A DNA stretch of 64,000 nt from Flavobacterium sp. KACC 22761 (GTDB taxonomy: Bacteria > Bacteroidota > Bacteroidia > Flavobacteriales > Flavobacteriaceae), in contig NZ_CP139148.1 of assembly GCF_034058155.1 (NCBI RefSeq), positions 4,898,001 to 4,962,000 on the forward strand, written 5' to 3'. Position numbers and translations under genes: made by a program. Positions within the stretch are counted from its first letter, which is position 1. Each line of letters starts with the position of its first letter. Positions 1 through 8,592 of this stretch are shown in pieces. Under the pieces are notes generated by a model. The model did not search any database and was not told the origin of the DNA. It was given only the letters and a program-made list of their open reading frames with translations.

Positions 1-138
1 TCTGGCTTACGTAAGTTCATGAGCGACATTACTAAAGATGATGTTTTAAACGGAATTGCTTATAATCCTAAAACTAAAACCATTTTTGTAACTGGTAAAA
101 ACTGGAGCAAAATGTTTGAAATCACTGTTTCAGAATAA
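1..138 (+). CDS. Glutaminyl-peptide cyclotransferase, C-terminal fragment
   Basis: An open frame enters from the left edge and ends at TAA 136-138, giving the last 45 residues of a protein. The tail carries the D-V-L-N-G-I-A-Y pattern followed by F-V-T-G-K-N-W-S-K-M-F-E-I, which I recognise as the end of bacterial glutamine cyclotransferases. These are five-bladed propeller enzymes that form N-terminal pyroglutamate and are usually periplasmic. The N-terminus, signal peptide and catalytic residues lie outside the window. Identification rests on the tail motif only. Confidence 0.75.
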   Translation, partial: SGLRKFMSDITKDDVLNGIAYNPKTKTIFVTGKNWSKMFEITVSE

Positions 139-153
139 ATCAAAATAAAACTC

Positions 154-216
154 AAAACACAAATTTCACAGATTTCACGGATTACTTCGTGATAATTTGT
201 GAAATTTGTGTTTTAT
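154..216. repeat. Intergenic inverted repeat before hutI
   Basis: The arm AAAACACAAATTTCACA is matched by an inverted copy ending near 216, with TCACGGATTACTTCGTGA as a smaller inner palindrome. It sits in the 91-bp gap between the cyclotransferase stop and hutI. It resembles the repeats at 53657, 54264 and 55079. It could act as a terminator or processing hairpin; no poly-T tract follows. Confidence 0.6.
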
Positions 217-229
217 AACAATATCAATA

Positions 230-1468
230 ATGACAACATTAATCACAAACATACAAGAATTGCTTCAAGTACGCGAAATTTCAATTCCTAAAGTTTCAGG
301 AGCTGAAATGGCAATGCTTCCCACAATAAAAAATGCTTTTTTAATTATAAAAGATAATTTGATTGAAGATTTTGGTTCAATGGAAAATCTTCCAACAATA
401 AATGTCGATAAAATTATAGACGCAACAGGAAAAGTGGTTCTGCCAACTTGGTGCGATAGCCACACTCATATTGTTTATGCGGGAAACCGCGAACAGGAAT
501 TTGTAGATCGCATTAACGGACTTACATATGAAGAAATTGCTAATCGTGGCGGTGGGATTTTAAATTCGGCCAAAAAACTGAATGAAACTTCTGAAGAAGA
601 AATCTATGAGCAATCAAAAGTTCGTTTAGAAGAAGTAATGTATTTAGGAACCGGCGCTGTCGAAATAAAATCAGGCTACGGATTAACGATTGAGGGCGAA
701 TTAAAAATGCTTCGTGTAATTAAAAAATTGGCCGAAAATTATCCAATTGCCATTAAAGCTACATTTTTGGGCGCTCATGCTTTTCCAACGCATTATAAAG
801 AAAACAAAGCTGGCTATATCGATGAAATCATTACTAAAATGCTTCCTGAAATTGCCAAAGACAAATTAGCCGAATATATAGATGTATTTTGTGAAAGCGG
901 TTATTTTTCGGTTGAAGAAACAGAAAAAATCATGCAAGCAGGAATTGATTTTGGCTTAAAGCCAAAAATTCATGTCAATCAATTCAATTCAATTGGAGGT
1001 ATTCAATCTGGAGTTAAATTTAACGCACTTTCAGTAGATCATCTCGAAGTAATGAATCCAGAAGATATTGAGGCTTTAAAAGGGTCAGAAACAATGTCTG
1101 TCGCTTTGCCTTCATGTTCTTACTTCCTAAGCATTCCGTACACGCCAGCACGCGAAATGATCAAAGCTGGACTTCCATTGGCATTAGCCACAGATTTTAA
1201 TCCTGGCTCTACTCCATCTGGAAATATGAATTTTGTCGTGGCAACAGCGTGCATCAAAATGAAAATGACACCAGAAGAAGCGATAAACGCAGCAACAATC
1301 AACGGTGCTTATGCAATGGGACTTTCAGAAACTCACGGAAGCATCACAAAAGGAAAAAAAGCAAATTTAATTCTGACAAAACCAATTTCTTCTTACTATC
1401 AAATTCCATACGCTTTCGGAAGCAATTTAATAGAAAGTGTTTTCTTAGAAGGAAAAATTTTAGAATAA
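230..1468 (+). CDS. hutI: Imidazolonepropionase (HutI)
   Basis: Third step of histidine degradation: hydrolysis of 4-imidazolone-5-propionate to N-formimino-L-glutamate, in the cytoplasm. The 412-residue protein is a metal-dependent amidohydrolase. The metal-binding HxH is H78 and H80 (in D-S-H-T-H), followed by E-I-K-S-G-Y-G-L, F-L-G-A-H-A-F-P, H-V-N-Q-F and a late A-T-D-F-N-P-G-S that supplies the catalytic Asp. Length is normal for the family. I take ATG 230 as the start: the longer reading from 206 adds eight non-conserved residues lying in the upstream repeat. An arginase-family gene that may do the next step lies 1 kb downstream on the same strand. A strong hairpin at 1481-1508 ends the gene. 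Confidence 0.95.
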   Translation: MTTLITNIQELLQVREISIPKVSGAEMAMLPTIKNAFLIIKDNLIEDFGSMENLPTINVDKIIDATGKVVLPTWCDSHTHIVYAGNREQEFVDRINGLTYEEIANRGGGILNSAKKLNETSEEEIYEQSKVRLEEVMYLGTGAVEIKSGYGLTIEGELKMLRVIKKLAENYPIAIKATFLGAHAFPTHYKENKAGYIDEIITKMLPEIAKDKLAEYIDVFCESGYFSVEETEKIMQAGIDFGLKPKIHVNQFNSIGGIQSGVKFNALSVDHLEVMNPEDIEALKGSETMSVALPSCSYFLSIPYTPAREMIKAGLPLALATDFNPGSTPSGNMNFVVATACIKMKMTPEEAINAATINGAYAMGLSETHGSITKGKKANLILTKPISSYYQIPYAFGSNLIESVFLEGKILE

Positions 1469-1480
1469 AATTCCATAAAA

Positions 1481-1508
1481 AAAGGTCTGTGAAAACTCAC
1501 AGACCTTT
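1481..1508. terminator. Bidirectional terminator between hutI and the coiled-coil protein
   Basis: Perfect 12-bp stem AAAGGTCTGTGA / TCACAGACCTTT with a 4-nt loop, preceded by A-rich and followed by T-rich sequence. It lies between two convergent genes and can serve both. Confidence 0.85.
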
Positions 1509-1543
1509 AATATCAAAGTGGTATTATTATCCCTGACGACAAA

Positions 1544-2422
1544 TTATCTCAAACTGAAACTAGTTTTAGAAACTAATTCGTCATTATCAAAAACATTGAT
1601 AAAATAAGTTCCTTTAGCAAAATCTTTACCTGGAAGATCCTCAGTTACATTTACAGTCTTATTTTCATATTTAACTGTCGTTTTGAAGCTGTACGTTAAA
1701 GAGTTATCGCCAAAACTTTCTGTTTTCTTTTCTCCTAAAACATTGTTTTTAGCATCAATAACCTGAACATAATATGTTTTGTCTCCAGATTTTGCAATTG
1801 AATTTTCAGCAATTGTAAAACTTACTTTCAACACATCAGCACGGCTTGCTTTATCTGTTTCAATTTGTTTTCCAGAGCTTTTCAATTTGTAAGCTGCAGT
1901 TTTTGTGTTCAAAATAGATAATTTAGAACCTTTTTCAACCGTTTTAGCAAGCTCTTCGTTTTGCCCAACTAATACTTCGTTGTATTTTTTAGATTCTCCC
2001 AAAACTACAATAGTACTATCTCTTTGAGTAGTTAAAACACCATTTTGTTTTTTCAGCTCGTCATTTTCAGCAACTAAAGTTTTCATTTTTGCTTGCATTG
2101 CCTGAACTTGAGATTTGTATTTAGAAACATCTCCTTTTGATTTATTCAAATCATCCATAAGAGCTACTACTTTATCTCTTTCCTGAATCAATTCATCAGA
2201 CATTGAAGTATTTTCAGCAATTGCAGCATCATAAGTTGCTTTTAATTCTTGTAAATCCTTCATAACAGATTCTTTTTCTGTCATTGTAGTGGTAAGCTCA
2301 GTTTTAACCACTTCTGTATCAGAAGATAATTTAAAAATATACACTAAACTACCAATCAGTAGGACTGCTAAAACTGCGATTACCGCCTTTAGACTTGAGT
2401 TGTTGTTCTTTGGGTTTTCCAT
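1544..2422 (-). CDS. Membrane-anchored coiled-coil protein, function unknown
   Basis: 292 residues. The N-terminus has a short polar stretch and one transmembrane segment (about residues 12-30, A-V-I-A-V-L-A-V-L-L-I-G-S-L). A long heptad-like coiled coil rich in E, K, M and Q follows (about 35-160), then a C-terminal beta-rich domain (about 195-292). A single-span protein with the coiled coil and C-terminal domain in the periplasm is the likely topology. No catalytic motif is visible. Similar proteins are common in Flavobacterium but have no established role. It stands alone on the minus strand between hutI and the hutG-like gene, so it is probably not part of histidine metabolism. Confidence 0.85.
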   Translation of the reverse strand: MENPKNNNSSLKAVIAVLAVLLIGSLVYIFKLSSDTEVVKTELTTTMTEKESVMKDLQELKATYDAAIAENTSMSDELIQERDKVVALMDDLNKSKGDVSKYKSQVQAMQAKMKTLVAENDELKKQNGVLTTQRDSTIVVLGESKKYNEVLVGQNEELAKTVEKGSKLSILNTKTAAYKLKSSGKQIETDKASRADVLKVSFTIAENSIAKSGDKTYYVQVIDAKNNVLGEKKTESFGDNSLTYSFKTTVKYENKTVNVTEDLPGKDFAKGTYFINVFDNDELVSKTSFSLR

Positions 2423-2494
2423 ATTTAATAATTTTCTTTATTAACAAATTTAAGAATTAATATATCTTAATAACGTATGTTGACACAATTATAT

Positions 2495-2502
2495 TATTTT
2501 TG
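2495..2502 (+). promoter_or_regulatory. -7 promoter element (TATTTTTG) of the hutG-like gene
   Basis: TATTTTTG matches the Bacteroidota -7 consensus TAnnTTTG and ends 17 nt before ATG 2520. A TTG at 2480-2482 is a possible -33 element, but it is closer than usual (12 nt). Confidence 0.5.
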
Positions 2503-2519
2503 GACAATATTTTTTTTAT

Positions 2520-3566
2520 ATGGAGAAATTAATTCCTTTTACTGTTAATGATTTAGCTAAAGTCACAAATCACCGAAGCGGCGAAATTAAATTCGGCGAG
2601 AAAATGATTGTCATTCCTAAAGAGGCTGACAAAGTAAAATTCTTGACTGAAAGTGAGGCTAAATATGTACTTTTAGGAATTCCTGAAGATATTGGCGTGC
2701 GCGCAAATTACGGTCGTCCAGGTACTGCATCGGCATGGGAAAATGCTATAAAAAGCATTGCCAATATTCAGCATAATCGTTTTTCAAAAGGAAGCCAGAT
2801 CATTGTTTTAGGACAAATTAATGTTGCACAAGAAATGCGCGATGTCGAAAATCTTGACTTTAATGACATTGACGATCGCTCAAAACTAAGCCAGCTTGTT
2901 GAAAAAATTGACAAAGAGGTTTCACATATTATTTTTACCATTATAAAAGCAGGCAAAACTCCAATTATCATTGGCGGAGGCCACAATAATGCTTACGGAA
3001 ATATCAAAGGTTCGGCTCTTGCCAAAGGAAAACCAATCAATGCGATAAACTTTGACGCTCATTCTGATTTTAGGATTCTAGAAGGACGCCATAGCGGAAA
3101 CGGATTTTCATATGCCTATGAAGAAGGTTTTCTGAAAAAATATTTCATTTTTGGATTGCACGAAAATTACACTTCAAAAAGCGTTTTAGATATCATCAAA
3201 AAACTTGAAGATCGTGTACGCTATAATACGTATGATAGCGTAAATATCCGAAAAGAAAAAGATTTTAATAGGGAAATGATCATGGCATTAGAATTTATAA
3301 AAAATGATTCTTTTGGAATTGAAATCGATCTGGATGCGATTCCAAATATTGCCAGCAGTGCCATGACCATCAGTGGTTTCTCTGTAGAAGAACTGCGCCA
3401 GTTTGTTTCTTTCTTCGGACAACATAAAAATGCTACTTATTTGCATATTTGTGAAGGAGCGCCAGATTTAGCCGATTCTCCAAACAACAATTTGATTGGA
3501 AAATTGATTGGTTATTTAATTACCGATTTCATAAAAGCAAACAACGAAAAAGAAAAATCCAACTGA
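2520..3566 (+). CDS. Formimidoylglutamase / arginase-family hydrolase
   Basis: 348-residue ureohydrolase-fold enzyme. The manganese motifs are I-G-G-G-H (H155), F-D-A-H-S-D (D179, H181, D183) and a late E-I-D-L-D-A-I-P that provides the paired Asp ligands. The context next to hutI suggests cleavage of N-formimino-L-glutamate to glutamate and formamide (HutG role). Substrate is inferred from context; agmatinase or arginase activity is not excluded. Oddity: in the family consensus DxDxxDP the final Asp is missing, the sequence being D-L-D-A-I-P. The two metal-binding Asp residues are kept. A TAnnTTTG box precedes the gene, so it probably has its own promoter and is not co-transcribed with hutI. 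Confidence 0.85.
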   Translation: MEKLIPFTVNDLAKVTNHRSGEIKFGEKMIVIPKEADKVKFLTESEAKYVLLGIPEDIGVRANYGRPGTASAWENAIKSIANIQHNRFSKGSQIIVLGQINVAQEMRDVENLDFNDIDDRSKLSQLVEKIDKEVSHIIFTIIKAGKTPIIIGGGHNNAYGNIKGSALAKGKPINAINFDAHSDFRILEGRHSGNGFSYAYEEGFLKKYFIFGLHENYTSKSVLDIIKKLEDRVRYNTYDSVNIRKEKDFNREMIMALEFIKNDSFGIEIDLDAIPNIASSAMTISGFSVEELRQFVSFFGQHKNATYLHICEGAPDLADSPNNNLIGKLIGYLITDFIKANNEKEKSN

Positions 3567-3638
3567 ACTTCAACTGGCTTAAAACCACACATTTCCCAAA
3601 TAATACAAGAATCAAATAAACATTTGATCGAATAAAGC

Positions 3639-3646
3639 TATCTTTG
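3639..3646 (+). promoter_or_regulatory. -7 promoter element (TATCTTTG) of the DEAD-box helicase
   Basis: TATCTTTG fits TAnnTTTG and lies 46 nt before the ATG. A TTTG at 3623-3626 may be the upstream element, although the 12-nt gap is short. Confidence 0.5.
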
Positions 3647-3691
3647 CACAGAATTTTTAGTTATTTAAACTAAATTCTTAACACTTAAGAT

Positions 3692-4939
3692 ATGTTATTC
3701 GAAGATTTATCACTTTCAAAAAGTATACAAAAAGCCGTATTTGAAGAAGGCTACCTAAATCCCACTCCAATTCAGGAACAATCTATTCCGATCATTTTAT
3801 CAGGAAGAGATTTGATTGGTTGTGCGCAAACAGGTACAGGAAAAACAGCTGCATTTGCAATCCCAATCATACATCAGTTACACCGAATTGTAGGCTCATC
3901 AAAAAAAGCCAAACAAATTCGCGCACTTGTCGTTACGCCAACACGTGAACTTGCAGTGCAAATTGGAGAAAGTTTTGACACTTATGGCAAATACACCAAT
4001 TTAACACAATTAACAATCTTTGGAGGCGTTTCGCAAAATCCACAAGTTGAAACCTTAAAAAAAGGAGTCGATATTTTGGTTGCAACTCCAGGAAGATTGC
4101 TTGATTTGCACAAACAAGGCTTTCTTGATTTTGACCATTTGCATACTTTGGTTTTAGACGAAGCCGATCAAATGCTGGATATGGGATTCATAAACGATGT
4201 AAAAAAGATTGTAAAGCTTACGCCAAAAAACCGTCAGACTTTATTATTCTCTGCAACAATGCCGATTGCTATTCGTGAATTGGCAGAAATGTTTTTGAAA
4301 GATCCAGAAAAAGTCGAAGTTTCGCCTGTTTCATCGACCGCAGAAAACGTAGAACAACGCATTTATTTTGTTGACAAAACCGAAAAAAGAAATTTGCTTT
4401 ATCATTTGATCAAAGAAGAAAATTTATCCAATGTTTTGGTTTTTTCAAGAACAAAACATGGCGCTGATAATGTTGTAAAAGCGCTTCGCAAAAAAGATAT
4501 TCCGGCAGAAGCCATTCACGGAGACAAATCGCAAAATGCAAGACAACGCGTCTTGGATGCTTTTAAAAACAAAGAAGTTGGCGTTCTAGTTGCTACCGAT
4601 ATTGCAGCACGAGGAATTGACATTGAGCAATTGCCGTATGTAATCAATTTTGATTTGCCTAATATTCCTGAAACTTACGTACACCGAATTGGTCGTACCG
4701 GACGCGCAGGAAATGGCGGAATTGCGATTTCTTTTTGCGGAAAAGATGAACATCCGTATTGGAAAGACATTCAAAAACTGATAAAAGTTGATGTAAAAGT
4801 AATTACTGAACATCCGTATCAATGGCATTCTGGAAGCCCTGAAGCAGGAGAAAAACCAAAAAATTCTAACAGAAGCGGAGGCGCTCACAAATCAAGAAAA
4901 TCAAATACTTCTAAGAAAAATAAAAAACGCTGGTACTAA
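3692..4939 (+). CDS. DEAD-box ATP-dependent RNA helicase (RhlE-like)
   Basis: 415 residues with the complete DEAD-box set: Q motif P-T-P-I-Q near 25-29, Walker A A-Q-T-G-T-G-K-T (45-52), P-T-R-E-L, T-P-G-R, D-E-A-D (156-159), S-A-T (187-189), and H-R-I-G-R-T-G-R-A near 333. The tail is lysine- and serine-rich, typical of RNA-binding C-termini in RhlE-type helicases. It unwinds RNA duplexes in ribosome assembly, RNA decay or cold adaptation; which of these is not visible here. Its stop codon overlaps that of the convergent histidine kinase, inside a terminator hairpin. Confidence 0.95.
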   Translation: MLFEDLSLSKSIQKAVFEEGYLNPTPIQEQSIPIILSGRDLIGCAQTGTGKTAAFAIPIIHQLHRIVGSSKKAKQIRALVVTPTRELAVQIGESFDTYGKYTNLTQLTIFGGVSQNPQVETLKKGVDILVATPGRLLDLHKQGFLDFDHLHTLVLDEADQMLDMGFINDVKKIVKLTPKNRQTLLFSATMPIAIRELAEMFLKDPEKVEVSPVSSTAENVEQRIYFVDKTEKRNLLYHLIKEENLSNVLVFSRTKHGADNVVKALRKKDIPAEAIHGDKSQNARQRVLDAFKNKEVGVLVATDIAARGIDIEQLPYVINFDLPNIPETYVHRIGRTGRAGNGGIAISFCGKDEHPYWKDIQKLIKVDVKVITEHPYQWHSGSPEAGEKPKNSNRSGGAHKSRKSNTSKKNKKRWY

Positions 4940-4951
4940 CCAGCGTTTTTT
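4922..4951. terminator. Shared terminator whose loop holds both stop codons
   Basis: Stem AAAAAACGCTGGT / ACCAGCGTTTTTT with loop ACTA. The helicase stop TAA is 4937-4939 and the kinase stop (TAG on minus) is 4936-4938. The hairpin is therefore partly coding for both genes and can end transcription in either direction. Confidence 0.9.
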
Positions 4952-7122
4952 GCTTCTTCAATCAAGTAACTAATAATCTTAAAGAGCTTAACAGGCTCAA
5001 AAGGCTTGATTATAATATCATTTATTCCAGATGAAATTGCCTCATCGGTTATTTCGTCTTTGTCAAAAGCCGTTAAAGCAACAATTGGTGTTTTTATATC
5101 TTGTAACCGAATTCTTTTACTGGTTTCAAAGCCGTTCATCAATGGCATATTGATATCCATCAAAATAAGATCGAAAGTTTCTTTTTCCAGAATCTCTAAT
5201 GCCCCAAAACCATCATCTGCCACTATACAGATATAATTGTTTTTCTCAATAATTTTCTTCGTTACCAGCTGATTTATTCGATTATCTTCGACAATCAAAA
5301 TTTTATGAACTTCATTTGAAGTCAAATCAACTTCAATCTCGTCAATTATCTTTTTCGTTTTCTCAGGATCATGCTCAAACGGAATCACAAATGAAAATGA
5401 AGTTCCTTGCCCTACCTCGCTTTCCAATGTAATTGTGCTTCCAAACAATCCCAGTAAACGCTTTACTATGCTCAAACCTAAACCGGTTCCTTGATAATCT
5501 TCATCTTTACGGCCTACTTGAACAAATTTTTCAAAAATTTTACTTTGATCTACAGTTGCAATCCCAACACCATTGTCTTTGATTAAAAAGTCTAGAAAAT
5601 GATTTTTTCCCTCCGTTTTCAAAAGATCAACCTTTACTTCAACTTCTCCATTTTTTGTAAACTTCAAAGCATTGCTGACCAAGTTCATCAAAATTTGCGC
5701 AAGCCTTAACTTGTCGCCTATCAAATATTCAGGAATGTCAGGATCTATGTAAATATTTATTTTATTATTGTTTTTCTGAGACAAAAAAGAAAGCGAATTT
5801 TTGATCATCATAATTTCATCAGAAATATTAAATGTCAAATTTTCAAGTACGACTTTATTTTCTTCAATCTTGTTAATCTGCAAAATATCATTTACAAGAG
5901 AAAGCAAATATCTGGCAGAGAATTTCAGTGAACTTAAATGCTGGCTTCGTGACAACTCTTTATGCTCTTCTAAAAGCATATTCGTAATGCCTACCACACC
6001 ATACAGCGGCGTACGCAATTCATGGCTTATAGTCGAAATAAACTGTGTTTTGAGCAGAGAGGCTTCCTCTGCAATTTCTTTAGCTTTAACAAGCTCTAAA
6101 TTGTGTTTCTTTTTAAATCTGATGTTTTTGATCAATGTAATAATCAAAATGAGCAAGATCAACGAAATCAGCACAAACAAAATCACAATAATACGGGATT
6201 TTTTAAGGCTTTGATATTGCGAAATTTTCTCGTTTTCAATCTTGTCAATCTGTCGTTTATATTCATCAAGTTCGAGATTGAAACCGGCCGTAGATGCTTT
6301 TTTTAATTTTTCTTGATTGTATAATTCCTCCGTTATTTGATTATAAAGCGTCAGATTTTCATAAGCTTCCTTATATTTTTTGATTTTGAGTAAAAACTTG
6401 GAATATTCTAAATGTGCATACGACAAATCTGACTTTTCATCGCCGTTTTTTCCTGCTGCAATTGCGCTCAAAAAATAGGCATTTGCAGTATCATTTTCAT
6501 TTTTGAAAGACGAATACATTCCGTTGAGCATATTCACAACAATTTCCGTCGATTCATCACCGTATTTCTCGATATTATTACCAACAAATTTTAAATAAGG
6601 ATATCCTTCTTTAAATTTCCCAATATCAAAATAAGCCCAAGCAATATTGACATTGGTAAAATACACTTGGTCAATATCATTGATTTTCAAGCTGTAAGCT
6701 ATTGATTTTTTATAATATGAAATTCCTTTATCAAATTGCTTTTTTTCAAAACAATAAATGTTCCCTAAATTATTGTGCAGACTATATTTTATTGAATCAT
6801 TGTTTGTTTTATTAGCGTAAAATAAACTTTTATTGTAGAAAAAAATAGCTTTGTCAAACTCAGACAATTCGCTGTAATTGCCAGCAATTATTTTATACGA
6901 TTTTGCTATTAAGGTGTTGTTTTTTATAGTTGTTGCATAATTTAGCGCAACTCGAGAAGTAATTAATGATTTTTCAAAATTTGAATCTTTAAAATCATCC
7001 CATGCTTGTTTGACAAGCTTATTTATTCTAGCCTCAGAAATAGCTTCAGACTGCGTGAATGCCGAACTGCAAACACAATTCAGAAAAAAGATTAAAAGAA
7101 AAAAAATCCGCATGCGGGGCAT
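4936..7122 (-). CDS. TPR-containing hybrid sensor histidine kinase / response regulator
   Basis: 728 residues. Order: signal peptide (1-23), periplasmic TPR-like helical repeats (about 30-290), a transmembrane helix (about 311-331), a short coiled coil, HisKA with the phospho-acceptor in S-H-E-L-R-T-P (H367), HATPase with N-box (L-V-S-N-A-L-K-F-T), D-N-G-V-G-I and G-T-G-L-G-L-S. A C-terminal receiver follows (about 606-722) with its Asp at M-D-I-N-M-P (D656), the T-A region and K-P-F. No DNA-binding domain, so the output passes to another protein or the receiver acts as a sink. The signal is unknown; periplasmic TPRs suggest a protein or peptide partner. Ends by overlapping the helicase stop codon. 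Confidence 0.93.
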   Translation of the reverse strand: MPRMRIFFLLIFFLNCVCSSAFTQSEAISEARINKLVKQAWDDFKDSNFEKSLITSRVALNYATTIKNNTLIAKSYKIIAGNYSELSEFDKAIFFYNKSLFYANKTNNDSIKYSLHNNLGNIYCFEKKQFDKGISYYKKSIAYSLKINDIDQVYFTNVNIAWAYFDIGKFKEGYPYLKFVGNNIEKYGDESTEIVVNMLNGMYSSFKNENDTANAYFLSAIAAGKNGDEKSDLSYAHLEYSKFLLKIKKYKEAYENLTLYNQITEELYNQEKLKKASTAGFNLELDEYKRQIDKIENEKISQYQSLKKSRIIVILFVLISLILLILIITLIKNIRFKKKHNLELVKAKEIAEEASLLKTQFISTISHELRTPLYGVVGITNMLLEEHKELSRSQHLSSLKFSARYLLSLVNDILQINKIEENKVVLENLTFNISDEIMMIKNSLSFLSQKNNNKINIYIDPDIPEYLIGDKLRLAQILMNLVSNALKFTKNGEVEVKVDLLKTEGKNHFLDFLIKDNGVGIATVDQSKIFEKFVQVGRKDEDYQGTGLGLSIVKRLLGLFGSTITLESEVGQGTSFSFVIPFEHDPEKTKKIIDEIEVDLTSNEVHKILIVEDNRINQLVTKKIIEKNNYICIVADDGFGALEILEKETFDLILMDINMPLMNGFETSKRIRLQDIKTPIVALTAFDKDEITDEAISSGINDIIIKPFEPVKLFKIISYLIEEAKNAG

Positions 7123-7162
7123 AAATGGCTAGTTTTCCCAAATATACACTTAAAAATAAAAA

Positions 7163-7193
7163 AAAGCTGTATTTAAAATAAAAATACAGCTTT
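7163..7193. terminator. Terminator downstream of the dicarboxylate symporter
   Basis: Stem AAAGCTGTATTT / AAATACAGCTTT in an A/T-rich context, between the symporter 3' end and the kinase start. On the minus strand it follows the symporter stop by about 65 nt. Confidence 0.7.
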
Positions 7194-7256
7194 CTTTAAT
7201 TTTTGTTTATGCTTTAATCTGATAAAAATCAGTTAAATAAATCTGAATTCTGGTTT

Positions 7257-8540
7257 TTATTCCTCTAAACCAGCGTTTATTTCTTTATTGCCTTCCCATT
7301 GTCCAACAACAGAAGTTGCTAATGCATTGCCCAGTACGTTAGTCGCACTTCTGAACATATCACAGAAATGATCAATAGGCAAAATTAATGCAATTCCCTC
7401 AACAGGAATATCAAACATACCACATGTCGCTGCAACAACTACCAAACTTGCTCTTGGCACACCCGCAATTCCTTTACTAGTAAGCATCAAAACCAAAAGC
7501 ATCACCATTTGCGTTGGAATATCTAAATGAACTCCGTAAAACTGAGCAATAAAGATACTGGCAAAAGTCATGTACATCATACTTCCATCCAAATTAAATG
7601 AATATCCAAGCGGCAACATGAACGAAACAATTTTATCCTTTACACCAAAATCCTCTAACTCTTCAGTCAATTTAGGAAAAACTGCTTCACTACTAGTGGT
7701 TCCAAAAGCAATCGCCAAAGGCCCAACAATACGTCTTAGCAATTCGGTCATTCTTCCTTTTAAGAAAATATAACCCACTCCAATCAAGACAACCCATAAA
7801 GTACTAATTCCAACTAAAAATGATCCAAAGAATTTAAAATAGGTAATTACTAATTCTTCAGCATCTCTAATGGCAAAAACTCCCGCAATGGCACCAAAAA
7901 CTCCAATTGGAGCAAAGTTCATTACATAATTTACCATTTTCAAAACGATATGCGAAGCTTTGTCTAATGCATTAATCACAGGTTTTACAGGACTTCCGAT
8001 AGACGCCGCAGCTAGTCCGAAAAAGATTGAAAATATTACAATCTGCAGGATTTCATTTGTTGCCATTGCTTCAAAAAGGCTTTTTGGCACAATATGCTCA
8101 ACAAAATTCTCAACAGAAAGTGTTTTAGTTTTTCCTGTTACTTCTGCCGCCGCTGTCATATCAACGTGACCTAATTTCAAACCAACTCCTGGTTCAAGAA
8201 TATTTACATAAAACAAACCGATCAGCAATGATATGAATGATGCTGTAAAAAACCATCCAAGGGCCTTTCCTCCAACTCTTCCAACCGTTTTGATATCACC
8301 AAGTTTAGCAATTCCCACTACTAAAGTAGTAAATACCAAAGGCGAAATAATCATTTGAACTAATCGAATAAAAATAGTTGCCAGCATTTTGATTTTGCTG
8401 CTGAAAGATTGTGCGCCTTCAGGAGAAAGTGTTCCATGTAATATAATCCCCAAAGTAGCCCCTAAGACCATTGCGACAATAATCTGAGCTGTTAATCCTG
8501 AAAGAAATGATTTTTTTTTAGTTTCTGTAACTTGTTGCAT
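7257..8540 (-). CDS. Dicarboxylate/amino acid:cation symporter (DAACS family)
   Basis: 427-residue inner-membrane carrier of the glutamate/dicarboxylate symporter family, with about eight hydrophobic helices plus two re-entrant loops. Visible signatures are the serine-rich T-T-S-S-E-A re-entrant motif and the helix-7 motif S-F-N-L-D-G-S, a variant of the usual N-M-D-G-T. A late P-V-E-G-I-A-L-I-L-P-I-D-H-F-C-D-M segment forms the substrate-binding helix. It imports acidic amino acids or C4-dicarboxylates with protons or sodium; the exact substrate and ion cannot be told. Length is typical. It lies upstream of no obvious partner and has its own terminator. Confidence 0.93.
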   Translation of the reverse strand: MQQVTETKKKSFLSGLTAQIIVAMVLGATLGIILHGTLSPEGAQSFSSKIKMLATIFIRLVQMIISPLVFTTLVVGIAKLGDIKTVGRVGGKALGWFFTASFISLLIGLFYVNILEPGVGLKLGHVDMTAAAEVTGKTKTLSVENFVEHIVPKSLFEAMATNEILQIVIFSIFFGLAAASIGSPVKPVINALDKASHIVLKMVNYVMNFAPIGVFGAIAGVFAIRDAEELVITYFKFFGSFLVGISTLWVVLIGVGYIFLKGRMTELLRRIVGPLAIAFGTTSSEAVFPKLTEELEDFGVKDKIVSFMLPLGYSFNLDGSMMYMTFASIFIAQFYGVHLDIPTQMVMLLVLMLTSKGIAGVPRASLVVVAATCGMFDIPVEGIALILPIDHFCDMFRSATNVLGNALATSVVGQWEGNKEINAGLEE

Positions 8541-8592
8541 TAATTATTTGTTTTAAATTAAAATATTAAGACCCTCACTGTCTTAACTTTTA

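Noticed and set aside
206..229. Longer start for hutI
   Set aside because: The extra residues lie in the upstream repeat and do not match the family; ATG 230 is better.
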